Origin: Sabellastarte sp. h YS-2021
Taxonomy: Eukaryota; Annelida; Polychaeta; Sabellida; Sabellidae
Assembly: GCA_964017235.1 (NCBI GenBank)
Contig: OZ024931.1
Coordinates: 122,213,530 to 122,277,529 of the forward strand
DNA: 64,000 nucleotides
Direction of reading: 5' to 3'
Shown here one piece after another: positions 11,365 to 22,239 of this stretch (position 1 is the stretch's first letter; every line of letters begins with the position of its first letter). The notes beneath the pieces are model-generated. The model was given only the letters and a program-made list of their open reading frames with translations, did not search any database and was not told the origin of the DNA. Made by a program: the position numbers and the translations under genes.

Positions 11365-12100
11365 GTTAAAAATAGCCAGCCTCGGCAGGCAAGAACCCCA
11401 GCCCACAGGTACAGCTAAATAGCCAACAACATTGAGATTTGGGAAAATCTTAGGAACAACTTCTGTTGTATGAAGTATAAAGAACGCACGAGATGTTCTA
11501 CAAAACATTCACTGGCCATAATTTCTTACAAGTAGTTTTCATATTTTGAGGCAAAAGAAACAATTATAAGGGAGATATAAGGCCTTTTTGATATGATGAC
11601 CCTCCTATTTGGCATTAAAAATGTGATGTGGCAGCCATTTTGTTTCCAAAACAAGGACACAATTACTCTTGGGCAAGCATTCCTATCCATTTACATTTTG
11701 TGCAAATCTGATGAAGCTACCTGAAATATTTTAGGTTACAGAAACATTAAAGATTTTAGAACAAAATTTGAGATCCGAACATTTTAAAAGTTCTGCCATG
11801 GCAACAGTTGCCGCTGGATACCCCCAAAACCTAATCAGCTTTAAATCCTCTTAGGGTAAACATAACCTGAAAATTTGGTGAAAATCCGTGCAGGGGTTTT
11901 GTCTGTGGAACACCCACAATCTTTAAGACTTGAAAATATGAAAAGTGTTGCCATGGCAACAGTTGTTACCGGATACCCCCGAAAGCCTAATCAGCTGTAG
12001 ATCCTTTTGGGGTAAACATCCCCTGAAAATTTGGTGGATATCTGTGCAAGGGTTCAGGCTGTGGAATAACCACAAGCTTTATGCCTCACAGTCATATATA
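11365..12100 (-). mobile_element. Tandem-repeat element of the GCCAGCC family
   Basis: One end at 11370 reads TAGCCAGCCTCGGCAGGCAA; the matching end of the copy at 31230-32275 reads, in reverse, TAGCCAGCCTTGGTGGGCAA. Two units of about 150 bp with GCCATGGCAACAGTTG and CTAATCAGCT start near 11797 and 11947. A stretch at 11517-11760 (TTATAAGGGAGATATAAGGC, TGGCAGCCATTTTGTTT) is shared with the 26.5-29.2 kb element. Confidence 0.6.
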
Positions 12101-13571
12101 GGCATATATATGCAGTAAAAGGTACCACTTTGAGTCATTTTAGCAGGCCTAAAGTGACCTTCAAAACAATAGCCAAGGTCTACAAACTGGATGCTGGTAC
12201 TCCATCATGTACTCAACCTCCAAAGCCATTTTCAATAGTTTCCATGCAATATAGGCAACATTAAGTGTGAAAATATCTCCAAAAAGGCCAAAAATAGCCC
12301 CGGTGAGGTACTTTGGCAGTCTGTGGATGACCTTCAATGGAAAGCTTCAAGGTCAAATTTCTACATGATTACAGAGGACCTTTATTGAAGCTTATGTTAT
12401 AAACACAAAATATTGTCAGTGCATGATTTTTTTTCAGCTGAAATGAATACTTGCAATGGCTTTGGGCACTACATTTAAGATACACAATCTCATACATGTC
12501 TTACATTTGAGCAAATATTATAAATACTGGGAATCTGGACATTAACATTTAACATAACACCCAAAGCATAACATACCTCTTGCTAATCTTAACGCAATAG
12601 TAAACAAAAAATTATGGATGCCAGCATGTCTTATGCATGATTTTTGATAAAGTCTTATAGGAAAAAGAAATATAGTTACCTTTATAAAATAAATATTTGT
12701 TACTATTGTAAATGGCTTCATGACAAAAATATTTCACATTTACCTTAAGGTTTAGACAGCCTGGAAGACCAGGCTAGTTTACAAGTGGTTTTTGAAGTAA
12801 ATATTGTGGTTATATTCCCGGTTGTAAATAAAAAGTCAGTTATATACTGAGTGCTATTTTTCGTAAGATATACACTTACTGTTTCAGTGATTCAGTGCAT
12901 ATCATAAATAAAATAGTTACAGTTATTGATGTTTCTGTCACTATTTACTGAAAATCACAGATATATTAACACTATTGAACCGTGAAAACACTACACATAT
13001 TGATAGACTGTTAAGCTATTGAACCGCGAAACACGGATTGATAGCCACAGTGTATTTTCAAAGGTATATTCAATCACACTGAATCAGCGACTTTGTGGAT
13101 TTAATTTTTTGTAATATTTCTGATAACTTTGGTTGCACTGCATGGTTTTGATACTTGACATTATCCATATACGCTGTCATATCGAAAACCTGTCCATTGA
13201 GGATACCATGGATGTTATTTTCTTTTAGCTTTTGTTGACAGCGGAATTACATTTTATCATGTTCATAATTCTTCAAATCATCTGCTAATGATGTAACATA
13301 CCTTAATTTCAAAAATAGGGTTGGCCAAGGCCAGTAGGGTATGTAACGGTATCCAAGGACTGTATTCCGCTGGTCCAATGGTGGTTGTCCGCAGTGGTCT
13401 GGTAGAGGTCTTTGTCAATCTGTGGTAGAATGTTCAACTGGCATGGATGGTTCCTGAGAGTTTCATTGATGATTACATAGCTGGTTCTCCTATTGGTGTA
13501 GTTCAAAAGAGGGATGTATATCTTGGCTGCAGGGTACTTCTTTTCCCCCCGTATTCTACAACAATACACGG
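12101..13571. other. Intergenic, mostly unassigned
   Basis: No gene seen. There is a short direct repeat CTATTGAACCG(T/C)GAAA at 12972 and 13015, and facing words GATTCAGTG (12889) and CACTGAATC (13079) that could be the ends of a small decayed inverted-repeat element. Confidence 0.4.
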
Positions 13572-13794
13572 GTTGTCACAATTCCGTGCATGTCATAATA
13601 CCGTGTGTTTTGGTTTAGAAATCTATCCAGCAATACACTGGCTTTTATCATGTGATATTTTGTTGAATTTTCATTTAACTGATCATTATTTCTGCTCCAG
13701 TTCTTTATTTTCTGTCATAGGAATGTGTAGGTTTCAGAATTAGTTTGCTCAATACTGACGCACGGAATTATGACATGCATGGAATTGTGACAAC
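13572..13794. mobile_element. Short inverted-repeat element with double 17-bp units
   Basis: A terminal inverted repeat of 36-38 bp pairs 13572-13607 (GTTGTCACAATTCCGTGC, ATGTCATAATACCGTG) with 13757-13794, with few mismatches. The arm is two tandem 17-bp units, GTCACAATTCCGTGCAT and GTCATAATACCGTGTGT. No coding capacity. Confidence 0.8.
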
Positions 13795-14033
13795 TTGTGT
13801 ACTTAGATAAGGTGACCTTAGATCTAAGGGATGGTTTTTCACTTAAGCCTTTCTTGCACATTGTATTCACGAAACAAAGGTTGGGAATGTTCAGTTTCAT
13901 CATTTCTTACTTGAAATCTAACAAAAAACTTGAAATCTAAGTTAGAAATGATCTAAGTATTGTTGTAGAAAACGGCCACAGATCTCTTCGACTAGCGCAC
14001 GATAATACGAAGCACACGATACAGTACACGGGT

Positions 14034-14221
14034 GGACACAAAGATAAACGGTCCTCAGAATTTTTTAAATAAAAGTAGTCTAAGCAACAAAATTGCATGA
14101 ACTAAGTAACAGAATATGCTTAAATTAAGCTTATCAAGACATTTGTTATATATTTTGTGAAATTTAATTATTTAATCCACTAAGATAAGCCAAACTCTGA
14201 AGACCATTTATCTTCGTGTCC
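14034..14221. mobile_element. Short inverted-repeat element
   Basis: 29-bp inverted repeats: GGACACAAAGATAAACGG at 14034 against the reverse complement of 14193-14221 (GGACACGAAGATAAATGG). The left arm overlaps a second inverted match, to 14819-14850 (TATCTTTGTGTCCA, TGTGTACTGTA), suggesting a larger enclosing element of about 830 bp. Confidence 0.65.
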
Positions 14222-14225
14222 GTTT

Positions 14226-14818
14226 ACAGCCACAATTCGGCCGTCATATGATATAACCACTTTCATGAACTACAATTATGCTGCTTTTCTGTGTTACTGT
14301 AAGGTCATGATATAATACAAACAACTAACTGTTATTTTCGAAATGTTTTTTGTTCAAAAATTTGTTTTATTTATATTTAATGGGGTCAATTATTATGTCA
14401 CCTGAAGAGTAAAATTTTCAAACTAAGGGATCCAACTTTTGGCCCCCTATATCAAAATTAAGGTACAATTAAAAATAATGTGTTTTGAGTTATTTTTTTC
14501 CAACGTTTCACTTAATAGACCTGAAAGCATGTTTGATGGTACATTTGATGGGCAAGATCTTTGTAAATTGTACATTTATAAACCAAATGCTTGTCACAGC
14601 CTGCTGCCTGTTTGAAAAAACAGTTTATAACAAATGATGTAAGATAAAACAAATAATAATATGCACAGGGACCGCAAACATGATAATTATTATCCTAATT
14701 GTGACACTTTACTCATGAATAATCACGACATAGGCTTATGAAGATTGATGTCATGATCATGTGATAAATCTCACTAGGTGGCCAAATCGTGGCTCCCGGC
14801 CGAATTGTGGCTCCCCGG
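14226..14818. mobile_element. Short inverted-repeat element (GCCACAATTCGGCC ends)
   Basis: The left word AGCCACAATTCGGCCG at 14228 is inverted at 14797-14813 (GGCCGAATTGTGGCTCC). The right end has two tandem 18-bp units, CCAAATCGTGGCTCCCGG and CCGAATTGTGGCTCCCCGG-like. The interior is AT-rich and has no coding. Confidence 0.6.
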
Positions 14819-14860
14819 TGTATCTTTGTGTCCATCTGTGTACTGTAGAGAGTGTGATCA

Positions 14861-14980
14861 CAGTAACTAGAGACCATTGTGAGTCGGTGATAGTGGAAAA
14901 ATTCCCGATTGTATATATATAGAAAGAAGTATACATGGGGAGGTTTCTCCACTATCACCGACGCACAACGGTCCCTACTG
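14861..14980. repeat. Foldback hairpin, ~45-bp arms
   Basis: Arms 14861-14906 and 14937-14980 are inverted copies (left GTCGGTGATAGTGGA, right TCCACTATCACCGAC, both starting from CAGTA), with a 30-base loop containing (TA)n. Either a tiny foldback element or a hairpin-forming transcript; no evidence decides. Confidence 0.7.
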
Positions 14981-14990
14981 CTCCTACGCA

Positions 14991-15189
14991 TAAGTTAGCC
15001 GCAGTCATAAGTTGGCCGCCACTAATTTAATTGGGCCAAACAGACAAATAAATCTTTGTACAGTGTTTAAAACGAATAAAAAGCATAAATGTAATAATAA
15101 TGCACCATTTACGATTGCAATCAGCTTTTAAATTTGTAGTAATTTCAAGATTTGGTGATGGCGGCCAACTTATGACCGCGGCCAACTAG
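14991..15189. mobile_element. Short inverted-repeat element with double 17-bp units
   Basis: 31-bp inverted repeats at 14991-15021 and 15159-15189 have about three mismatches. The left arm is two tandem 17-bp units, TAAGTTAGCCGCAGTCA and TAAGTTGGCCGCCACTA; the right arm mirrors them. The interior is about 140 bp and non-coding. Confidence 0.85.
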
Positions 15190-15911
15190 TGGCTTTCTAG
15201 CAGTGAACGCCCGCCTACCAGTGAACGCCCGCCTTATATATCTTTGTTAGAGGTCAAGGACAAATGCTTCTATAAGTCTACAAAATGGGTGTTCACTGGT
15301 ATTTCCGGTTTGCGATAAAAACGGCCGATAAAAGAGATAAATTATGAAAATATGAAGCTTTGAAACAAATAAAACAACATGCGCCTAAGTTATTAATTGT
15401 AGTGTATACTGCCTGGCGCCATAACTTGGCACACCTTGGATACAAAATCCTTATTTTTGTTTGTTTTAAGTGAAGTTCCGTGGGTTTCTTTTTATTAAAA
15501 GCTGTATTGACACAAGCGCAAGTGATAAAAATACTTTACTGACATAAAGTACACAAAATAAACTGTTTAGAATCGTTTTTAAGGGGCGATAATATAATTT
15601 CTGCATGAAATCAGCGCCTCAAATTGGCATAATTTGCATACGGAAATTGCCGAAGATATTTAAATTATTTCTATCGTCACTTCCACTTCCTTATTTGTTA
15701 AGCAGAAATGCACGAGTGTGGGCGATAAAGAAGCATTGTTATTAAATATTTTAACTTCCGTTTTGTGCCAATTTGAGGTGTGTGCCATTATATGGCACCA
15801 AGCAGTATCATTTGAAAATCTGTTCTTAGAAGAATAAAATATAAAGCTGTAAATCTAATTTAAATTTAATATATTAACTTCAACATGGGCGTTTACTGGT
15901 AGAATGCCACT
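15188..15911. mobile_element. Inverted-repeat element with double 18-bp units, containing a nested one
   Basis: The left end (15188-15234) has AGTGGCTTTCTAG, then two tandem 18-bp units CTAGCAGTGAACGCCCGC / CTACCAGTGAACGCCCGC. The right end (15886-15911) inverts one unit (GGGCGTTTACTGGTAG, AATGCCACT). A further inverted unit at 15287-15301 (GGTGTTCACTGGTA) implies a smaller derivative spanning 15216-15301. It abuts the previous element with no gap. Confidence 0.7.
15405..15808. mobile_element. Nested inverted-repeat element (GGCACACC ends)
   Basis: The left arm, TACTGCCTGGCGCCATAA and CTTGGCACACC (15406-15435), matches the reverse complement of 15778-15808 (TACTGCTTGGTGCCATAT, AATGGCACACC). 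The right end contains two tandem 17-bp units TGTGCCAATTTGAGGTG / TGTGCCATTATATGGCA. It lies wholly inside the 15188-15911 element. Confidence 0.75.
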
Positions 15912-16140
15912 AATATGCCTAGAAGCAGTATATATCCTTGCGTTGCCGGTTTTGACGCTCATATGCATTTTAATTAATTTTCGTTTCTTTCATCAGTCCT
16001 TGCAATATTTTAAACTTAAAATTTAAAAAAATATTTTTTGCTTAACAAGTACAAATATGATAGGAAAAATATTTTAAGTTATTTTACTTTATTTTATTTG
16101 ATTCAGTTCATGTGTGTTTGGTGTTGTTATTTTAGAAATG

Positions 16141-16944
16141 GTTGTCTGTTATCGACGGTAAAATAAAATCAATATTAAAGGTCTATAAAATATATTCTAA
16201 ACTTTTATTTTTTTTCCTTTGTCCTCTTTAATCGATAATTTAATAAATAAACTGAATAACTGTTGTAATTCTATGATAAAAATAGCAAATAACATTCCTT
16301 TTTGAAGGTGTGCACATAAAATTATTTTCGTAGAGAATTACATCATTAAGTTTTAAAGTTGTTTCTGAAAGCTGTTTCTTCCATTTTGTGTCGAAATAAA
16401 TCACGTGGTTTTTATGTTAATGACCACAGGCATGGTTAATTTATTTTATAACCTCAAAAAATCAAATTATTTTATGGTATATTTTTCTTTTATTGGCTGC
16501 TGAACTAACGCATGCTGTCCGTGACAATAGATTACATAAAATTCAATTTAGTAAAATAAGTAATGTTTTTTATTGCAAAATAAATAACAAAAATCTATTT
16601 GCCTTTTACAAAATATCTAATAACTGTATTTTATTAGGATAAAATTTGCATATTTAACGGCAATTCATGAGCGTTGCCAATGACAACCATATATAATTTT
16701 GCTTTAAAAATGATATATTACTTCACGTTAAAAATCGTGATTTTAATGCATCATGCATAAATTAACTTTATGTTAAGAAATTCAAAAGAATATTTGTACT
16801 TAAAGCCATGCCTTATATTTTAAATAAAGGATGATATTGTTATTTTATTTGATTTTTACTGAGATGAAAAGCACGTGCACAGACCTATTATGTATTAATG
16901 CGCAGCCGTCGATAATGGACGACCGTCGATAATAGACGACACAA
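16141..16944. mobile_element. Inverted-repeat element (CCGTCGATAA ends)
   Basis: The left end GTTGTCTGTTATCGACGGT (16141-16159) is inverted at the right end (16921-16944). There two tandem 17-bp units occur: CCGTCGATAATGGACGA, CCGTCGATAATAGACGA. The interior is about 760 bp, very AT-rich, with no ORF. Confidence 0.7.
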
Positions 16945-17436
16945 CGATAGTGCTAGTGACGATACCCGTGTGGAGTCACAATAATGAAAACAAATGACGC
17001 TAAAGTGAAAAAAACCTAGCCTATTATACTATCAATTCAACATGTTAGAGTAACATGATGATCACTGTTAGCATGATTAGTACAGTTACCTTAAACTGAA
17101 AAAAAAAGAAAAGGTTTATTTACCTTTGTACTCCCGAAGAACATACCGGTCACATGATTTTAGTCGCTTACTTACGGCTTGTTATCAGGATGCCTATGAT
17201 TTTATGCAGGGATGTGACATGTAGGAATTTAAATGCCACTGCACATTTACATTGTAAAGATAATTTCTATACATCACCTTAGACTGACCGTCCCTTAAAG
17301 CATAGTTATCTTTTTGTTTGTGATTAATTTCTCATTCTTCTTTATCTTTGAGCACTTGATCTGTTACCTGAAAACTTTTCAGTCTACCCCCATTGATAAT
17401 TTCTGTAAAGGTCAGAGGCCAAACCGTTGTATATGT

Positions 17437-18243
17437 TGTATTGAATGTGGATAACCATTGAATGTATAGATTCAATGGGTTAGTCATTGAATATGTACAT
17501 TCAATGGCTTGACCATTGAATATACATATTCAATAGCAAGCAGTCATTGAATGTGTACATTCAATAGATTAACTGTGGAATGGACACATTCCACGACCAT
17601 AGTCACTGAATATGTATATGAACTTTAGAAATAGACATAAGTAATTGATATTGTGTGAAAAGTAACTTATGTATTATAACATAACCCGTTTTGTTTTCTA
17701 AAAAAATATTTATCTTAATCTGTTTTCTAATTATATTGTCTGATTATTATAAACCAGTTAACATTATGGGATGCCACTATGGGGCTAATTACAATTCAAT
17801 CCCCAAATATCACATTTAATTGGGTTACTTAATTGATATCATTTTTACAATCATACACTTAAAGACCATGAAATAACTACTCAGGTTTGAACTGTTTCTC
17901 TTTCATTCTTTCATTGAGAGGCCAAATATTTTAATATTTGTGGATTAAGGAAGAGCTTATAATAGAGCTTTTATAATGGCTTTGATCAGAAAGGCTTGAT
18001 GCATCATTTAAGAATTTCCCAGAAATAATAATGTGATGAAGTATATGAAATTTATGTCATTGCATGCATATTGATTAATTTTAATGTTATAGACTGATCC
18101 TCTTTATGCCAAGTCCTGAAATACAACACTTTTATAGCTCAGCTATTGAATGTATACATTCAATGATTTGCCCATTGAATGTACACATTCAATAGTTTCA
18201 CCCATTGAATGTACACATTCAATGGTTATCCACATTCAATACA
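17437..18243. mobile_element. Inverted-repeat element with arrays of palindromes at both ends
   Basis: Both ends start, inward, with TGTATTGAATGTGGATAACC. Each end then carries several short palindromes of the type CCATTGAATGT.TACATTCAATGG, spaced 25-35 bp (left end 17457-17640, right end 18140-18233). The interior of about 500 bp has no coding. Confidence 0.8.
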
Positions 18244-19557
18244 CATATATATCTGAAGCCCCCTAACTAAACATTTATCTACTGTACTATAGCCAGGCAA
18301 TGATAAGAAAAATGTTCAAAGAACAACATAAAAGTTAGAATATTCTAACTTCCACAAATTACATTTTATTACCGTTAAAGTACTCTTGACATTCAGTCAG
18401 CAGCAAATATAAAAGGTGAAGGATTTGAACCCAAATCACATTTTATTAATTTAAAGCCAGTTGAAATTCAAAGCAGAAGTAAAATCGAAAGTGTAAGATA
18501 TGAACCCAGATCATACCAGAAAAGATTCCCAAACCCAAGTTTTTTTATAGAATGTAAAGATAAATTAGAAAGTAAGAGTGCCTTCCAGTGATTGATTCAG
18601 ATATGAAGCATAAGATGTGATGCTACCAAGGTCATGGAAAGGTCAAACATAGACAATTTATAGTTAACCATCAATGTGTAAACCACCAAAATTGCTAAAA
18701 TAAAATATATAGTTTATTTTGTGCCATTTATTTCTACCATTCAACATGATCAGACATTTGAATATTATTTGTAATAACCATAGAATAATAACATATTTAC
18801 AACAATGATACAGAAATAAATGGGGCTGTCCCCAATAATAGAATACAATTACTAAAAATATGGATTGAGGGTGTGGGTCAATCTTCAACACGTGTCTGAA
18901 TAGAATGACTTTCCTTCATACAGCTATCATCATTTATACACCCAACATAAACTACTCAGGCCACTAACCAGCCAGTACTTCATGAATATTCATTAGATCA
19001 TCCGATTCAATCAATACCTTGACATTAGCCAGTAACTCAAGAATAATAAAATCTGTTCCAAAGAACACTGGTGAATATATATGTACTGACCAAAAACACA
19101 GATAAAATTATTACCAAAAAACATTACAACTTTGTATTCTATGACATGACTGTCATCAACTGAACATAATTGCCACAATTCTGTCACACTTTTCTCAAAA
19201 CTGCACTGGGACAAATTTTATACATGTAATGTATACTGTAATTATTATAACTGTGGACATTTGCAGATTTGTACTGTTTTTTTTTTCCTGCACCACTTCA
19301 ATAGCAATATACATTTATTAGTTCAACAAATTAACACACAAATGCACATATATTATAAAAAAAATGTTGAATGCAAATGTTGCAATAGTTGAGCTATTTA
19401 ACATGCCAATATTTGTCACTAATCTATATCAATATAAACCATTATCCTAACAATGAACTTTCAAAAAATGAAAGATTTACAGGTATTCAAAAAGTCCCAC
19501 CATTTTAATGATAAACTATGGAAGCCTATAAGGGTTATATATGAGTGAAGTAAAAAT
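18244..19557. other. Intergenic, nothing recognised
   Basis: AT-rich, no ORF of note, no repeat structure seen. Confidence 0.5.
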
Positions 19558-22239
19558 AATTTCATCAGACTTAATTACGACATACTATCTCGTATTTACA
19601 CAACATATGTCATCTCATATTTACAAGATACTATCCTGTAAGTACAACATAGAATTTCTTGTAATTGCTATCTTGCATTTACAACTTGTAATTACAAATC
19701 GTTATCTTGTAATTATGACTTATGCTATGTCATTATTACAAGATACTATTATGTAATTACAACTTAGACTATATGGTGTAATTATAACTTATCTACTGTA
19801 AATTATGGCACATCATGGTGTAGCTAATAATATTCACTTTTGTCCTTTTTAAATGAAATTTCATGTACATTAAAATATTGGTGAGGATTTAGCAGAAATT
19901 TGAATTGAAGTTCTGTGCAGTATGAATCTATCAAATCCATGGTATCTATTTTAAACAGTTTTCCCCACCAAAATCATGTAAACTGGTGCTTGAGTGTGGC
20001 ATCAGATATCCCTGTTGGAGCCAATCTTAAGATGGGCTATAGGCCAACTTAGGATCCTAAGTTGGGTAGCCTATCTTAAGATGGGCTTAGTCCATCTTAA
20101 GATGGGTTAGAACATATTAGCCCAACTTAGGATAATAAAATTCAAGAAGGTTTTTTAAATCTAAAATTTAGTATTACAGATAGAATGTCTGTATCTTATT
20201 TTAGGATGAATTCACAGATATTAGCAAAACATTATATGTCATACCCCATGGACTGTTTAATGAACAAGTTTATTTAAGTACTGAAATTTTAATTAAACAG
20301 CCTATGATTGTGAATTGCTATTTTTTTCTTATCCTTCCTAAATATTTGCTTACACATTTTAGCCTAACTTATAATTTACACAGGTAGTTTTTATTCTCAA
20401 ACTGAAATAATTTTAATTAACTATTTTACCTATATTTTTATCTCTTTTATTTACTTCAGTATGCATTGATAGGATTAGTCTGAATTCATTTATCATTCCA
20501 AGACAGTTAATATGTTTGACAATGGGAGGGTCATTAGCTGAAAAGATGTCTATTGTTCAACCACTCCTTTGAACTTGATTGTTTTACTTCTGGGGAGTAA
20601 TTCCGCAACTGGATTACATTGTGATTTATCTATTGTTTCAAGATTATTTTTAAGTTGATTGGTTTGACTATGTGAGTGACTTGTTGTAAGATTCTTTTTA
20701 GGTATTTTTAAATGTTTAAAGCAAAACAATTAACGTAATCATAATTTTGAAAAGCTAGATTCTCTGTTGTTTAACCAAATACATAAGATTATCTTGTTTG
20801 ATTTAATTACATTTTAGTAATAATTAGTGTAATTTTAAAAGGATAATTTGCATTTTTTGTGAAAATAAAGTGCTGTTTATAAAACTTAGTTAAATTTATA
20901 ATATTACTCACCCATAAGATACATATGGGTTGTCCCCCTTAAAGGTTTGAAAGGATTAAGCCTCTTTGTATTTTGATATTACTTTGATGATGATTTGTTT
21001 CACTTTATGACTGAGGTATTCCTATTATGCACTTCACCCACCTCAAGTAAAACAAATCAACATCAATAGAATGTTAAAACAATAGCCACAAATCCAATTA
21101 AGAAATCATCCCAATACAGAAAAACAAATCAACATCAAAGGAATATGGTAATGATTTTCAGGGCTCAGGAAACACAATTCATTTTAGTTTCTATACAATT
21201 AAACACTGTTGAGCTTTGATAAAATTTAACATATTTTTTTCAAAATAAAAAAGAATTTTTAGGCAAAAATACTTCTGTACAAGGGACAGTCAAGGAGACC
21301 AATGATAATGTCATCTTTTACAAGATAATGTTGTAAAATTTCCTTTCATTTGCACATGCTTGTAAATATTTCTTATTATACCCGCAAAGTAATAATCTAC
21401 TTGAATTTTAGGATCCTAAGTTGGGCTATAGCTCATCTTAAGATGGACTGACTCCTAAGTTGGGCTCCAACATCCCTTTAAACCAAGGGGTTAAATACAG
21501 AACTGAACAAATCAAAATCCTTGAGTGCATATGAGACTGATTTCCCTAATAAAATAAATAATAATAAGAAATGTTTTACAGACACTCGAGTATTACCTCT
21601 AAACTTAACTCAAGTCAGTTTGCAATACACTTTAGAATTTGGCATTATGACTAGAAATTATAGAAACACGTAACAGATTATTCTGTAGCAATAGATGTCA
21701 CTTAATATATTTCTGAACTGATACTTTAAATAGTTTCTCTTTTTTCCAGTTCACCTAGAATATCCATGTCCCATATACATGTGCTGAAAAGTTTCCATAA
21801 TTTCGGACAGTATATCTCACTAAAAGCTGTGCAATTTTTTCGATAATGAAATTTGTGATCCACAGTATATCAGGTCGACTCCCTAACCACCACACCTCAC
21901 CTCTGGAAGTCTGGGGAATAAAATTATTAACCTAATATAATAAACCCTAATATTTCTGGAATTATTCTTTGCGTGGAAATTAGTGTTGGTTAAAATAGCA
22001 AGCATAATTGCCCCCAGATTGTATACATCGTTGTTCTTCTTTATCCCACATATATAGCAAAGTATTTTGTAAGTACAAGATACTTCTCATAATTACATGA
22101 TAATATCTTGTAATTACAAGATAGCATATGTTGTAATTACGAGATATTATCTTGTACTTACAAGATAGTATATTGTAATTATGAGATAACATATGTTGTA
22201 ATTACAAAATAGTTTGTCATAATTACGCCTTATGAAATT
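19558..22239. mobile_element. 2.7-kb inverted-repeat element with palindrome arrays (CTTGTAATTACAAG)
   Basis: Both ends begin AATTTCAT, then TAATTA(C/T)GACA(T/A)ACTAT on the inward strand. They continue with many copies of palindromes such as ATCTTGTAATTACAAGAT (left 19575-19800, right 22060-22230). A second element (20014-21471) is inserted in the middle. No transposase ORF remains, so it is non-autonomous. Confidence 0.75.
20014..21471. mobile_element. 1458-bp inverted-repeat element with exact 6-bp target duplication
   Basis: Ends are GTTGGAGCC...GGCTCCAAC, flanked on both sides by ATCCCT (20008-20013 and 21472-21477). The inward arms alternate two palindromes, CCATCTTAAGATGG and CCAACTTAGGATCCTAAGTT (left 20019-20135, right 21405-21471). 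The interior is AT-rich and non-coding. It is nested inside the 19558-22239 element and so is younger. The family is not identified; a 6-bp duplication excludes hAT (8) and Tc1/mariner (TA). Confidence 0.85.

Noticed and set aside
13447-13743. 98-codon plus-strand frame and its minus-strand shadow 13309-13569
   Set aside because: It overlaps a small inverted-repeat element and shows no similarity or codon pattern that I can recognise.
17437-18243. Regularly spaced palindromes resembling a CRISPR array
   Set aside because: The repeats are imperfect, the clusters face each other at the two ends of one element, and the DNA is clearly from an animal with introns and SINEs.
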